The notes under the pieces: model-generated
Databases searched by the model: none
Seen by the model: only the letters and a program-made list of their open reading frames with translations
Told to the model about the DNA's origin: nothing
Made by a program: the position numbers and the translations under genes
NCBI GenBank assembly: GCA_023397905.1
Contig: JAEWSZ010000139.1
Coordinates: 1-36,954 of the forward strand
Source: Bacillota bacterium
GTDB lineage: Bacteria > Bacillota > Clostridia > Acetivibrionales > DSM-1351
DNA length: 36,954 bases
Direction of reading: 5' to 3'
In this document: positions 16,488 to 24,512 of the stretch, piece by piece
How the letters are laid out: every line of letters starts with the position of its first letter
Position numbering within the stretch: position 1 is the stretch's first letter

Positions 16488-16633
16488 GCAATACCTCCCA
16501 TGGTAATGAAAATCCTATCTTTATTGCTTACAATTTTTTTAAATATTTATGGTATACATCTCATATAATCAATTCACGGTTGGATTTATAGCCCGGCTGT
16601 GACAGTAATTCATTTTCCGGATCGCTGTGCAGG

Positions 16634-17356
16634 TCAGGTATGAACCGTCGGCAGATGCAGTCCGCATTCCTTCTTGTCCGGGTCCTCCCACCACCATCTT
16701 CCGCTGCGGACATCCTCGCCGGGTTTTACTGCTCTGGTGCAGGGCTGGCAGCCTATACTGCGGAAGCCGCTGCCATAAAGGCTGCTGTATGGCACATTGT
16801 GGGCTTTTATGTATTCCCAGACATTTTCTTCGGTCCAGAATACTATAGGATTTATTTTATAAATGGAATTGCCGCTGTCCCATTCAAATATCTCCATATC
16901 CTGGCGGGTGGGCGACTGATCCCTTCTGAGACCGCAAATCCAGCCGTCTACCGTGCTGAGGACTCTTTTCAACGGCTTAACCTTTCTGATTTCACAGCAT
17001 TTTTTCCTGAGCTCCACGCTTTCATAGAAAAAATTGGGTCCGTGCTTTGAGACCAGTTCCTCTATATCATCGCTTTCAGGGGCATAAACCTCATAATTGA
17101 ATTTATACCTTTGCATGGTCTCTTCCATAAGATCGTATGTCTTTTGAAAATGCCTTCCCGTATCGATCAGGAAAATCCTCGCCTTCGGGTCTATTTTCAA
17201 GAGCATGTGAGTGAGAACCTGGTCCTCGATGGAAAGGCTGGAGGCCAGGGCTACTTTCGAGGTCCCGATTTTTTCCGCAATATGGCGGATTGCGTCTTCA
17301 GGCCTGGAATTCCGCGAATATTGCCCGTTTAATTCTTTAAGATTCAATTCTTCCAT
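16634..17356 (-). CDS. cysH: adenylylsulfate (APS) reductase, [4Fe-4S] type CysH
   Basis: Reduces activated sulfate to sulfite with thioredoxin-like donors. The 240-residue chain has the ASSLSIEDQVL PP-loop-like segment, the two cysteine pairs of the [4Fe-4S] form (C120-C121 and C203/C206), and the catalytic cysteine C231 in ECGLH. The cluster cysteines mark the APS-using form rather than the cluster-free PAPS reductase of enterobacteria. This agrees with the broken APS kinase domain on CysN. AAGGAGTGG lies before the ATG. It follows the ROK gene in the same operon. Confidence 0.92.
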   Translation of the reverse strand: MEELNLKELNGQYSRNSRPEDAIRHIAEKIGTSKVALASSLSIEDQVLTHMLLKIDPKARIFLIDTGRHFQKTYDLMEETMQRYKFNYEVYAPESDDIEELVSKHGPNFFYESVELRKKCCEIRKVKPLKRVLSTVDGWICGLRRDQSPTRQDMEIFEWDSGNSIYKINPIVFWTEENVWEYIKAHNVPYSSLYGSGFRSIGCQPCTRAVKPGEDVRSGRWWWEDPDKKECGLHLPTVHT

Positions 17357-17381
17357 TTAGATCCACTCCTTGTTTCACGCT

Positions 17382-18581
17382 TTAATCTACATTGTCCAAA
17401 AATTTTTCCAGAACCATGGCGGCCGAGCCTATGGAAATTACATTCTCATCAAAATATCCGCCCCGGCTGAAAAATATTTTTCCGGTGTCGTGCATATGGA
17501 TTTTATCCAGCGCCGTATCCACGCAGACCTGGTAAAACAGGCCCGAATTCTGTATTAACGGACCGCTGAGAATGACCATTCCGGGATTCAGCAGCTTTAT
17601 CAGGTTTGCAATCCCATTTCCCATTACGGCCGCTGAGTCCTTTATGACCTGTACGGCTATGGGGTCGCCCGCCTCGGCTGCGGCACAGATATCTCTGTAG
17701 GAGACCTGCTCCGGATGCTTTGGGCCGCCGGCCGCCTTATCTTTAAGCTCCATGTAATTCTCTATTATTGAATAGAGCGAAGAATAGGCCTCAATGCAGC
17801 CTCTGTTCCCACAGGAACACTTTTCTCCGTTTACATCTATAACCATGTGGGCAAAGGCATCTTCCGCGTCATTTATATTCCTTACAAAAACCCCTGAAGA
17901 GAATACACCGGTCCTTATGCCGATCCCGCAGTTTATATAAATGACATTTTTAATGCCCCTGGCTATCCCGTAACGGGTTTCGGCCAGTACGGCCGCATTT
18001 GCACCGTTATCTATTACCGCCGGGATTCCAAGCTTTTCTTCAAATCTGGATTTCAGAGGAACATTTTCCCAGCCCTCGGCTTCAAAGTTTTCCGGATTGA
18101 GTAGTATCCCGCTGCTCCTGTCCAGCGGCCCCACAGCTCCTATGCCTGTTCCCAGCAGAGTTTCATTGCTTTTCCTGAGCTTGTCGGCCACATTGTCTAT
18201 CCAGTTCCAGACCAGGTTCAAAGTAGCCTCGGGACTTGAACTGCCGTCCATGTCAAATCTGTATTTTTCCATGATCTGCATCTTCAGATTGACTAAAACC
18301 GCCTGCGTATATATTCTCGAGATGTCTATGCCCAGGATATAATAGCCTGACGGATTCACATCGTATAAGACAGGCTTTCTCCCTCCGGTGGATTCCCCTA
18401 TCTGGGACTTGACCACCAATCCGGCCTTTTCAAGGGGCAGCATGGCCCTGTTCAGGCTGGTCAGCTTCAGCCCGGAGAGACCGGACAGCGTTCCCTTTGT
18501 CAAAGCCTGATTGTACAGTATCAGGTTAAATATTTTTTTTGATTCCGGAGTCAATCCGCTTATAATATTGCTGCTTTTCAT
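17382..18581 (-). CDS. ROK-family regulator with altered sugar-binding motifs
   Basis: A 399-residue protein with an N-terminal winged helix (about 1-70) and a ROK domain. The zinc motif CSCGNRGCIEAY is intact. However, the catalytic aspartate motif (usually ENDAN) reads DNGAN, and the ExGH sugar-binding motif reads AFAHMV. It is therefore unlikely to be an active sugar kinase and may sense another ligand. ROK regulators usually control sugar genes; here the gene lies between cysA and cysH in a sulfate operon. It may regulate the operon or be a passenger. The start is ATG with GAAAGG upstream; 54 nt separate it from cysA. Confidence 0.82.
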   Translation of the reverse strand: MKSSNIISGLTPESKKIFNLILYNQALTKGTLSGLSGLKLTSLNRAMLPLEKAGLVVKSQIGESTGGRKPVLYDVNPSGYYILGIDISRIYTQAVLVNLKMQIMEKYRFDMDGSSSPEATLNLVWNWIDNVADKLRKSNETLLGTGIGAVGPLDRSSGILLNPENFEAEGWENVPLKSRFEEKLGIPAVIDNGANAAVLAETRYGIARGIKNVIYINCGIGIRTGVFSSGVFVRNINDAEDAFAHMVIDVNGEKCSCGNRGCIEAYSSLYSIIENYMELKDKAAGGPKHPEQVSYRDICAAAEAGDPIAVQVIKDSAAVMGNGIANLIKLLNPGMVILSGPLIQNSGLFYQVCVDTALDKIHMHDTGKIFFSRGGYFDENVISIGSAAMVLEKFLDNVD

Positions 18582-18635
18582 AGGCTACCTTTCAACTTTT
18601 TACCAATTTAAACAAAAGTATGAATAAAAATAAGC

Positions 18636-19709
18636 TTAAATCATGTAATCTTCCGGTATAAAAACTCTGAAATCCTTTGGCTTGACATATACCGTCTGTT
18701 TTTCCCTGAGTATTAGCTTCCTGTATATCTCCTTGCTGATTTCGGCTTCTATATACTCACCGGTGTCGGTCCTTTTCATTTCAAGGTTTACTATTGGCCC
18801 CACAGCCCGGATAAATATGATCTCTGCCGCTATAAACCCGTTTTCCCCGGCCTCCAGGCTTATTTCTATGTCATGGGGGCGTATATAGCTTATTACGTTT
18901 TGATCTGCGCTTTCCGCATGTTCCGGGGAGTCCAGCTTCAATGAGCCGATTTCGATTTTGCCGTTGTGCACCCTTCCGTGAAACAGGTTGACATTTCCGA
19001 GAAAATTATAAACAAAGGGGTTGGCAGGATTGTCGTATACTTCCTCCGGTGTGCCGATCTGCTCGATTTTCCCCTGGTTCAGAATGACTATTCTGTCGGC
19101 CACGTCCAGCGCTTCCTCCTGATCGTGTGTAACGAAAACGCTTGTTATGGGATATTCGTCATGCAGCTTTCTCAGCCACCTTCTCAGGTCCTTTCTGACC
19201 TTTGCGTCAAGAGCTCCGAAGGGTTCGTCCAGCAGCAGGACTTTGGGTTCTACAGCCAGAGCCCTGGCCAGTGCAATTCTTTGCCGCTGTCCTCCGGACA
19301 GCTGTGAGGGATAGCGCTTTGCCAGCTCTTCCATCTTCACCAGTGCCAGCAATTCGTGTACCTTTTTATGGATATCTTCCTTGCTTGGCCTGTATTTGGA
19401 AGGCCTTACTTTTAAACCGAAGGCGATGTTCTCAAAAACCGTCATATGCTTGAACAACGCATAGTGCTGGAATACAAAACCCACCTTCCGGTCCTGGGTG
19501 CTTTTTGTGGTATTGTCCTCACCGTCGAAAATAATATTTCCCCGGTCCGAGGTTTCAAGCCCGGCTATAATCCTCAGCAGAGTTGTTTTTCCGGAACCCG
19601 ACGGGCCCAGCAGTGCTACCAGCTCGCCGGTGTTTATTTTTAAATCAATATCACTGAGAGCCTTAAATGTATCAAAGGTCTTAGAAATATTTGAAATTTC
19701 AATACTCAT
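18636..19709 (-). CDS. cysA: sulfate/thiosulfate ABC transporter ATPase
   Basis: ATPase of the sulfate importer, 357 residues. Walker A GPSGSGKTT, signature LSGGQRQRIALARAL, Walker B VLLLDEPFGALD and the switch histidine in FVTHDQEEALDVAD are all present. The C-terminal ~110 residues form the TOBE-like regulatory domain with SYIRPHDIE. The ATG at 19709 is chosen over the longer frame because a G-rich ribosome binding site lies just upstream and the family starts here. It follows cysW directly (16 nt). Confidence 0.93.
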   Translation of the reverse strand: MSIEISNISKTFDTFKALSDIDLKINTGELVALLGPSGSGKTTLLRIIAGLETSDRGNIIFDGEDNTTKSTQDRKVGFVFQHYALFKHMTVFENIAFGLKVRPSKYRPSKEDIHKKVHELLALVKMEELAKRYPSQLSGGQRQRIALARALAVEPKVLLLDEPFGALDAKVRKDLRRWLRKLHDEYPITSVFVTHDQEEALDVADRIVILNQGKIEQIGTPEEVYDNPANPFVYNFLGNVNLFHGRVHNGKIEIGSLKLDSPEHAESADQNVISYIRPHDIEISLEAGENGFIAAEIIFIRAVGPIVNLEMKRTDTGEYIEAEISKEIYRKLILREKQTVYVKPKDFRVFIPEDYMI

Positions 19710-19725
19710 GTCCAACCCCCTAAAA

Positions 19726-20607
19726 TTAAGATTTGGCCTGTTGCTGAATCTTCCAGTCAGCAATATTTTTTATAATTACATTTATGATGGCTATTACAGT
19801 TAAAAGTGAAGCTACCGCAAAAGCCGCCGAAAATTTATATTCGTTGTACAGGATTTCCACATGCAGGGGGACTGTGTTTGTAAGACCTCTTATATGTCCC
19901 GATACAACCGATACGGCGCCGAATTCACCTGCGGCCCTGGCGGCTGTCAGCATGATTCCGTATAACAGCGCCCACTTGATATTTGGCAGAGTTATGAGCC
20001 AGAAGGTTTTAAAACCGCTTGCTCCCAGCGTGAGCGCCGCTTCCTCCTCAGTTGTTCCCTGGGTTTCCATTAAAGGTATGAGCTCCCTTGCAACAAAGGG
20101 CAGCGTCACAAATAATGTGGCCAGTACAATTCCGGGAGGTGCAAATATTATTTTCAGGCCCAGGTCATCCAGTATTGGTGCAAAAAGGCCGTGGCTGGTG
20201 CTGAAAAGCAACACAAATATCAGGCCCGCCACCACGGGTGAAATTGCAAAGGGCAGATCGATCACCGTTATCAGGAAATTTTTGCCTTTGAACCTGAATT
20301 TTGCAATAGCCCAGGCCGCAACAATTCCAAAAATAGTGTTTATGGGGACCACTATGGCTATTGTGAGCAATGTGAGCTTAATTGCCGATAAAGCTATAGG
20401 ATCGCTTATTGCGGCAAAATATACGCTTGCTCCCTGTTCAAAAGCCTTTACAAACACTGAGATAAGAGGAATGATCAGCATCAGGACAAAAAACAGCAAC
20501 GCTATTGCTATAAGCAGGATTTTAACAAGCTTCGATTCGTTTTTAACCACTCTCTGCGGTTGTTTTTGATTGTTTGCGTTTACACTTAAGGGTATACTTC
20601 CCGCCAT
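19726..20607 (-). CDS. cysW: sulfate/thiosulfate ABC transporter permease CysW
   Basis: One of two permeases of the sulfate importer, 293 residues with about six membrane segments. The EAA loop is visible (EEEAALTLGASGFKTFWLITLP). A charged ~40-residue N-terminus precedes the first membrane helix. The ATG at 20607 has AAGGAGG 6 nt upstream. It is placed between cysT and cysA. Confidence 0.92.
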   Translation of the reverse strand: MAGSIPLSVNANNQKQPQRVVKNESKLVKILLIAIALLFFVLMLIIPLISVFVKAFEQGASVYFAAISDPIALSAIKLTLLTIAIVVPINTIFGIVAAWAIAKFRFKGKNFLITVIDLPFAISPVVAGLIFVLLFSTSHGLFAPILDDLGLKIIFAPPGIVLATLFVTLPFVARELIPLMETQGTTEEEAALTLGASGFKTFWLITLPNIKWALLYGIMLTAARAAGEFGAVSVVSGHIRGLTNTVPLHVEILYNEYKFSAAFAVASLLTVIAIINVIIKNIADWKIQQQAKS

Positions 20608-20652
20608 TTTAAGCCTCCTTATACAACAACTGATATAACTCATATAAAATAG

Positions 20653-21501
20653 TCAATTCTTGTGCCTGTTGCCGGCCCACCACTGAAAAAGGTTTATTAC
20701 CAGCAGCATTACAAACGAGATTATCAGCATAATGGCCGCAACCGCCGTACCGCCTGTATAATCGTACTGTTCCAGTTTGGTTCTGATCAAAAGCGGCGTT
20801 ATTTCAGTTCTCATGGGCATGTTGCCCGATATAAATACCACCGACCCGTATTCGCCGAGGGCTCTGGCAAATGAAAGGGCAAACCCCGTTATAATTGCCG
20901 GAAGCAGTTCGGGGATAATTATTTTCCGGAATGTCTGGAATCTGGTGGCCCCAAGGCATGCCGCCGCTTCCTCCACCTCCGTGTCAATGCTTTGCAATAC
21001 AGGCTGCACAGTTCTGACCACAAAGGGAAAGCTTATGAATATTAAAGCAATGGTTATTCCAAGTGGCGTATAGGATATTTTTATGCCCAGCGGTTCAAAC
21101 AGCCTGCCTATCCATCCGTTTGGCGCATAAAGCGTTGTCAGTGATATACCTGCCACCGCAGTGGGAAGCGCAAAGGGCAAATCGATCAAGCCATCTACGA
21201 TTTTTTTCCCCGGAAAGTTATATCTTTCAAGCACCCAGGCTATAAGAAGCCCGAACACCGCATTTACGGCGGCGGCAAAAAAAGATGTTCCGAAGGATAC
21301 TTTCAGGGATGCGACCACTCTGGCGCTTGAAGCTATATCCCAGAAATTTTTCAAACCCAGGCTTGAGCTGTTTATGAATACCATGGAGACCGGAATAAGC
21401 ACCAGCAGCGCAAGGTAAAACAGCGATACTCCCATTGTAATTCCAAAGCCCGGTATTACGCTTTGCTGTTTGAATTTAAATGGTTTTACTGCCAGATTCA
21501 T
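20653..21501 (-). CDS. cysT: sulfate/thiosulfate ABC transporter permease CysT
   Basis: The partner permease, 282 residues, about six membrane segments. The EAA loop reads EVEEAAACLGATRFQTFRKI, followed by the ALGEYGSVVFISGNMP segment typical of CysT/CysU. GAGGTG lies before the ATG. It follows the binding protein gene by about 66 nt. Confidence 0.93.
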   Translation of the reverse strand: MNLAVKPFKFKQQSVIPGFGITMGVSLFYLALLVLIPVSMVFINSSSLGLKNFWDIASSARVVASLKVSFGTSFFAAAVNAVFGLLIAWVLERYNFPGKKIVDGLIDLPFALPTAVAGISLTTLYAPNGWIGRLFEPLGIKISYTPLGITIALIFISFPFVVRTVQPVLQSIDTEVEEAAACLGATRFQTFRKIIIPELLPAIITGFALSFARALGEYGSVVFISGNMPMRTEITPLLIRTKLEQYDYTGGTAVAAIMLIISFVMLLVINLFQWWAGNRHKN

Positions 21502-21567
21502 GAATTCACCTCTGATTTATAAGAAACCAACCCGGAACCTGTACTGATCCCGGATTGGCCCATTTAA

Positions 21568-22683
21568 TTATTTTTGTTCGTAAATCTGATCAAATACCCC
21601 GCCGTCGTTGAAATGCTCCTGCTGAGTCTTGGTCCAGCCTCCGAATACGTCGTCAATAGTAAACAGATCTATTTTGGGGAACTGGGAAGCGTATTTCTGT
21701 GCAATGGTTTCATTCCTCGGCCTGTAATAATTTTTTGCGGCTATTTCCTGGCCTTCGTCACTGTACAGATATTGCAGGTAGGCTTCCGCCACCTCTCTGG
21801 TACCCTTTTTGTCCACCACCGAATCCACTACGGAAACAGGAGGCTCTGCAAGAATACTGATGGATGGCACAACTATTTCAAATTTGTCTTTTCCCAGCTC
21901 ATTGATGGACAGGAAGGCCTCGTTTTCCCATGCTATGAGTACATCGCCCAAACCGCGCTCTACAAATGTGGTTGTGGCGCCGCGGGCTCCCGAATCCAGT
22001 ACTGGTACATTCTTGTAAAGCTCTTTTACGAATTCCTTTGCTTTTTCCTGATCGTTATTGTTGTTTTTCAGCGCATAGCCCCATGCCGCGAGATAATTCC
22101 AGCGGGCGCCGCCTGAAGTTTTGGGATTTGGAGTGATTACCTGTATCCCCGGTTTTACAAGATCGTTCCAGTCCTTGATGTTCTTGGGGTTTCCCTTTCT
22201 TACAAGGAAAACGATTGTAGATGTGTAGGGTGTTGAATTATTCGGCAAACGCTTTTGCCAATCCTTATTAATTAACTCTTTGTTTGTATTTATGGAATCA
22301 ATATCATAGGCCAGCGCAAGTGTGACCACATCTGCCTCATTGCCGTCGATAACGGTTCTCGCCTGGCTTCCTGAGCCTCCGTGTGACTGCTGGACTGTGA
22401 CATCCTGTCCTGTTTTATCCTTCCAGTACTTGATAAACGCTTTGTTGTATTCTTCATATAATTCACGGGTGGGATCATAGGATACGTTCAAAAGCGTGAC
22501 AGGGTCTTTTGATGCCGTTGAACCCGTATTTGCCGAAGAATCCGCCGAGGTGCCCGAAGCTCCGCTTGAAGCCGAACTGCCGGAACTTGCCGTATTATTG
22601 CCTCCGCAGCCCGCCAGAACAGAAAAAGCTAACAGAAGGCTGAGAATTACCAGACTGGCTCTGAATTTTCTACTTTTAACCAT
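21568..22683 (-). CDS. cysP: sulfate/thiosulfate-binding lipoprotein
   Basis: Extracytoplasmic binding protein of the sulfate importer, 371 residues. The signal peptide ends at a lipobox LAGC with C26 as the lipid site, followed by a Ser/Gly/Ala-rich linker (about 27-58). The mature part has YDPTRELYEEYNKAF, QSHGGSGSQARTVIDG and NYLAAWGYAL, as in Sbp/CysP proteins. Sulfate and thiosulfate specificity cannot be separated by eye. AAAGGAG lies 7 nt before the ATG. First gene of the long operon. Confidence 0.92.
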   Translation of the reverse strand: MVKSRKFRASLVILSLLLAFSVLAGCGGNNTASSGSSASSGASGTSADSSANTGSTASKDPVTLLNVSYDPTRELYEEYNKAFIKYWKDKTGQDVTVQQSHGGSGSQARTVIDGNEADVVTLALAYDIDSINTNKELINKDWQKRLPNNSTPYTSTIVFLVRKGNPKNIKDWNDLVKPGIQVITPNPKTSGGARWNYLAAWGYALKNNNNDQEKAKEFVKELYKNVPVLDSGARGATTTFVERGLGDVLIAWENEAFLSINELGKDKFEIVVPSISILAEPPVSVVDSVVDKKGTREVAEAYLQYLYSDEGQEIAAKNYYRPRNETIAQKYASQFPKIDLFTIDDVFGGWTKTQQEHFNDGGVFDQIYEQK

Positions 22684-22749
22684 AAAACCGCTCCTTTACA
22701 TAATTGATTAAATATTAGAATACATATAAATTTAATATGTTTATTACGT

Positions 22750-22815
22750 AAAAAAATTTAAGGTTCATGCCTGAAATTCTTATGTACACTGTATTTCCAT
22801 GTATCGGCAAGCCTT
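22750..22815 (-). promoter_or_regulatory. attenuator-like hairpin in the cysP leader
   Basis: In the leader between promoter and cysP, AAGG..TGCC pairs with GGCA..CCTT around an inner GAAAT/ATTTC stem, followed on the minus strand by AAA and seven T. The outer stem is interrupted, so terminator strength is uncertain. No known riboswitch core (SAM, T-box) was recognised here. Confidence 0.4.
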
Positions 22816-22858
22816 AATTTATACCTTATAATTCTTATATGTTTTATAAGTTATTGAA

Positions 22859-22887
22859 ATAATAACACGGAATAAAATCCATGTCAA
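22859..22887 (-). promoter_or_regulatory. promoter of the sulfate assimilation operon
   Basis: Minus-strand TTGACA, 17-nt spacer, TATTAT, about 180 nt before cysP. No equally good promoter was found further downstream before 8621, so it probably drives the whole 14-gene unit. Confidence 0.75.
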
Positions 22888-22910
22888 TGGTTTTAATAAA
22901 TTATTTTACT

Positions 22911-23008
22911 AAAGCGTATATTTCATAATAAATATACGCTTTAAGTCAATTACTATCGGCTTTCAGCCGATAGTTTGGGTTTTAGGCTGAAACCTCCTGT
23001 TCAGGAGG
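22911..23008 (-). terminator. three tandem hairpins after the second MetY gene
   Basis: Three stems follow one another: 22993-23008 (CCTCCT/AGGAGG), 22952-22974 (a 10-bp stem ACTATCGGCT/AGCCGATAGT with a 3-nt loop) and 22911-22942 (a 13-bp stem, AAAGCGTATATTT and its complement). None has a long T tract. Together they likely end transcription from metY and separate it from the cysP promoter. Confidence 0.6.
22943..22965 (+). repeat. 23-nt repeat, copy 2
   Basis: Identical over 23 bases to 8112-8134. In this copy the repeat forms half of a 10-bp palindromic stem. Confidence 0.6.
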
Positions 23009-23023
23009 CTTCCTGCAATTTAA

Positions 23024-24352
23024 TTACGCCACATCTGCGGCGCTGTTTGCGAAAGTGATTTTAAAAGCCTGTTCCAGGTCGGAGATAAGGTCCTCCGCAT
23101 CCTCGATTCCTATGGATAAGCGCACTGATTCAGGCGGTATTTTGGCAAATTTCTGTTCTTCTGAAGTCAGCTCTCCGTGGGTGGTTTTAGGAGAATTGAT
23201 TATCAGAGAGCGGGCGTCGCCCACATTGGCGTGATAGCTGAACAGGCTTGTTGAATCAATGAAATTTTTTATCTGCTCTTCCGTAGCCTTCAGGCCAAAG
23301 GTGAAAATGGCGCCGGCGCCTTTAGGCAGATATTTCTTTGCCAGCTCCTTATATTTACTGCCGGCGGCAGCAGGATGGTTTATCCAGGTTACCTGTTCTT
23401 TTGTCTCCAGGTATCTGATGATTTTTTCGGCGTTGGAAATCTGTTTCTGCACTCTTTCCGAAAGAGTTTCCAGGCCCAGAAGAGCCAGGTATGCGTCAAA
23501 GGGGCTGAGGGCGGCTCCGAAATAGGCAAGATAATTAATGCGTATTCTGGTGGTAAATGCCGCAGATGGCCCGAAGGCTTCCAAAAAGCTTCTTCCCCTG
23601 CCGTTTTCATCTCTGAAAAGATATACGGGAGAAGTGAACTGGGGAAACTTCCCGTTGGCCCAATTGAATTTCCCGCTTTCAAGTATCAGCCCCAGTATTG
23701 CGTTTCCGTGGCCGTTCAAGGCCTTGGTAGCCGAGTATATCACTATGTCCGCCCCGTATTTTATGGGGTTGAGCAAATATGGAGTTGCAAAGGTATTGTC
23801 CACAATCAGGGGAATATCATTTTCATGGGCAATTTGAGCCAGCGCTTCAATATCCGCCACCGCGGCGTTGGGATTGCTGACCGTCTCCACAAATATTGCT
23901 TTGGTATCGGGTCTTATGCTCCTCCTCCATTCGGCGAGGTCGTCAAGCTCCGAAACCTGATCGATTTCAATATTAAAATTGGGATATATTTTCTTAAAGC
24001 TGTCAAAGGTTCCTCCATACAGCTGCGCCGTTGTCAGAATTCTTCCCCCGCCTTCGGCCACGTTGAAAAGTGAATATGTCACTGCCGCCATGCCGGACCC
24101 CACGGCAATGGCGGAGGAAGCTCCGTCCAGGGCCGCGATCCTTTTCTCCAGCACGTCATTGGTGGGGTTTCCCACTCTGGTGTAAAGAAAACCAAATTCC
24201 GAAAAGCTGAACAACCTTCCGGCCCTGTCCGTGTCTCCCAGCTCAAAGGAAGCAGTCTGGTATATTGGTACTGATACCGAATAATTGTGATCCTTCGGGT
24301 CGTACCCCGCCCTTACCTTTAAAGTGTCAAAACCTAATTCTGAAATTTCCAT
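23024..24352 (-). CDS. O-acetylhomoserine sulfhydrylase paralogue
   Basis: A 442-residue PLP enzyme of the Cys/Met family, longer than metY at 9560. Motifs: GSGMAAVTYSLF, FVETVSNPNAAVADI, DNTFATPYLL and the PLP lysine in YSATKALNGHG; an insert rich in aromatic and charged residues follows the lysine, typical of MetY-type O-acetylhomoserine aminocarboxypropyltransferases. It lies between the terminator of the nitrogenase-like operon and the cysP promoter, so it may be read through from the former. It could use sulfide or methanethiol; a thiol released by the nitrogenase-like enzyme is an attractive but unproven substrate. The ribosome binding site is weak (AAAGAGAG). Confidence 0.82.
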   Translation of the reverse strand: MEISELGFDTLKVRAGYDPKDHNYSVSVPIYQTASFELGDTDRAGRLFSFSEFGFLYTRVGNPTNDVLEKRIAALDGASSAIAVGSGMAAVTYSLFNVAEGGGRILTTAQLYGGTFDSFKKIYPNFNIEIDQVSELDDLAEWRRSIRPDTKAIFVETVSNPNAAVADIEALAQIAHENDIPLIVDNTFATPYLLNPIKYGADIVIYSATKALNGHGNAILGLILESGKFNWANGKFPQFTSPVYLFRDENGRGRSFLEAFGPSAAFTTRIRINYLAYFGAALSPFDAYLALLGLETLSERVQKQISNAEKIIRYLETKEQVTWINHPAAAGSKYKELAKKYLPKGAGAIFTFGLKATEEQIKNFIDSTSLFSYHANVGDARSLIINSPKTTHGELTSEEQKFAKIPPESVRLSIGIEDAEDLISDLEQAFKITFANSAADVA

Positions 24353-24417
24353 AATTTCTCTCTTTCCGTGCTATTTTTGCACTTGTGTAATTATTGCGGC
24401 CGCCGCCGGCTGACTGT

Positions 24418-24449
24418 AAAAAAATAGAGACTGTATAAAATACAGTCTC
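24418..24449 (-). terminator. intrinsic terminator of the nitrogenase-like operon
   Basis: Minus-strand perfect 10-bp stem GAGACTGTAT / ATACAGTCTC with a 3-nt loop, then TATTTTTTT. It follows the MccA-like gene by about 65 nt. Confidence 0.88.
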
Positions 24450-24512
24450 CGGTTTTCCGGTCAACATTGTTTTTAATAATTCAAATAAATTTGGGCTCTT
24501 GCGGCAAAAGGA

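Larger units (their letters stand above)
22684..23023. other. 340-nt intergenic region between metY2 and cysP
   Basis: Contains the cysP promoter and leader hairpin on the left and three stem-loops with a repeat copy on the right. No ORF with a ribosome binding site was seen. Confidence 0.6.

Noticed and set aside
16488..16633. Separate promoter for cysD in the 146-nt gap after cysH
   Set aside because: The gap is AT rich but has no convincing -35/-10 pair and no terminator, so read-through from cysP is the simpler view.
22684..22858. SAM riboswitch or T-box upstream of cysP
   Set aside because: Neither the S-box core nor the T-box GGTGG motif was found on the minus strand; only an interrupted hairpin with a T run was seen.
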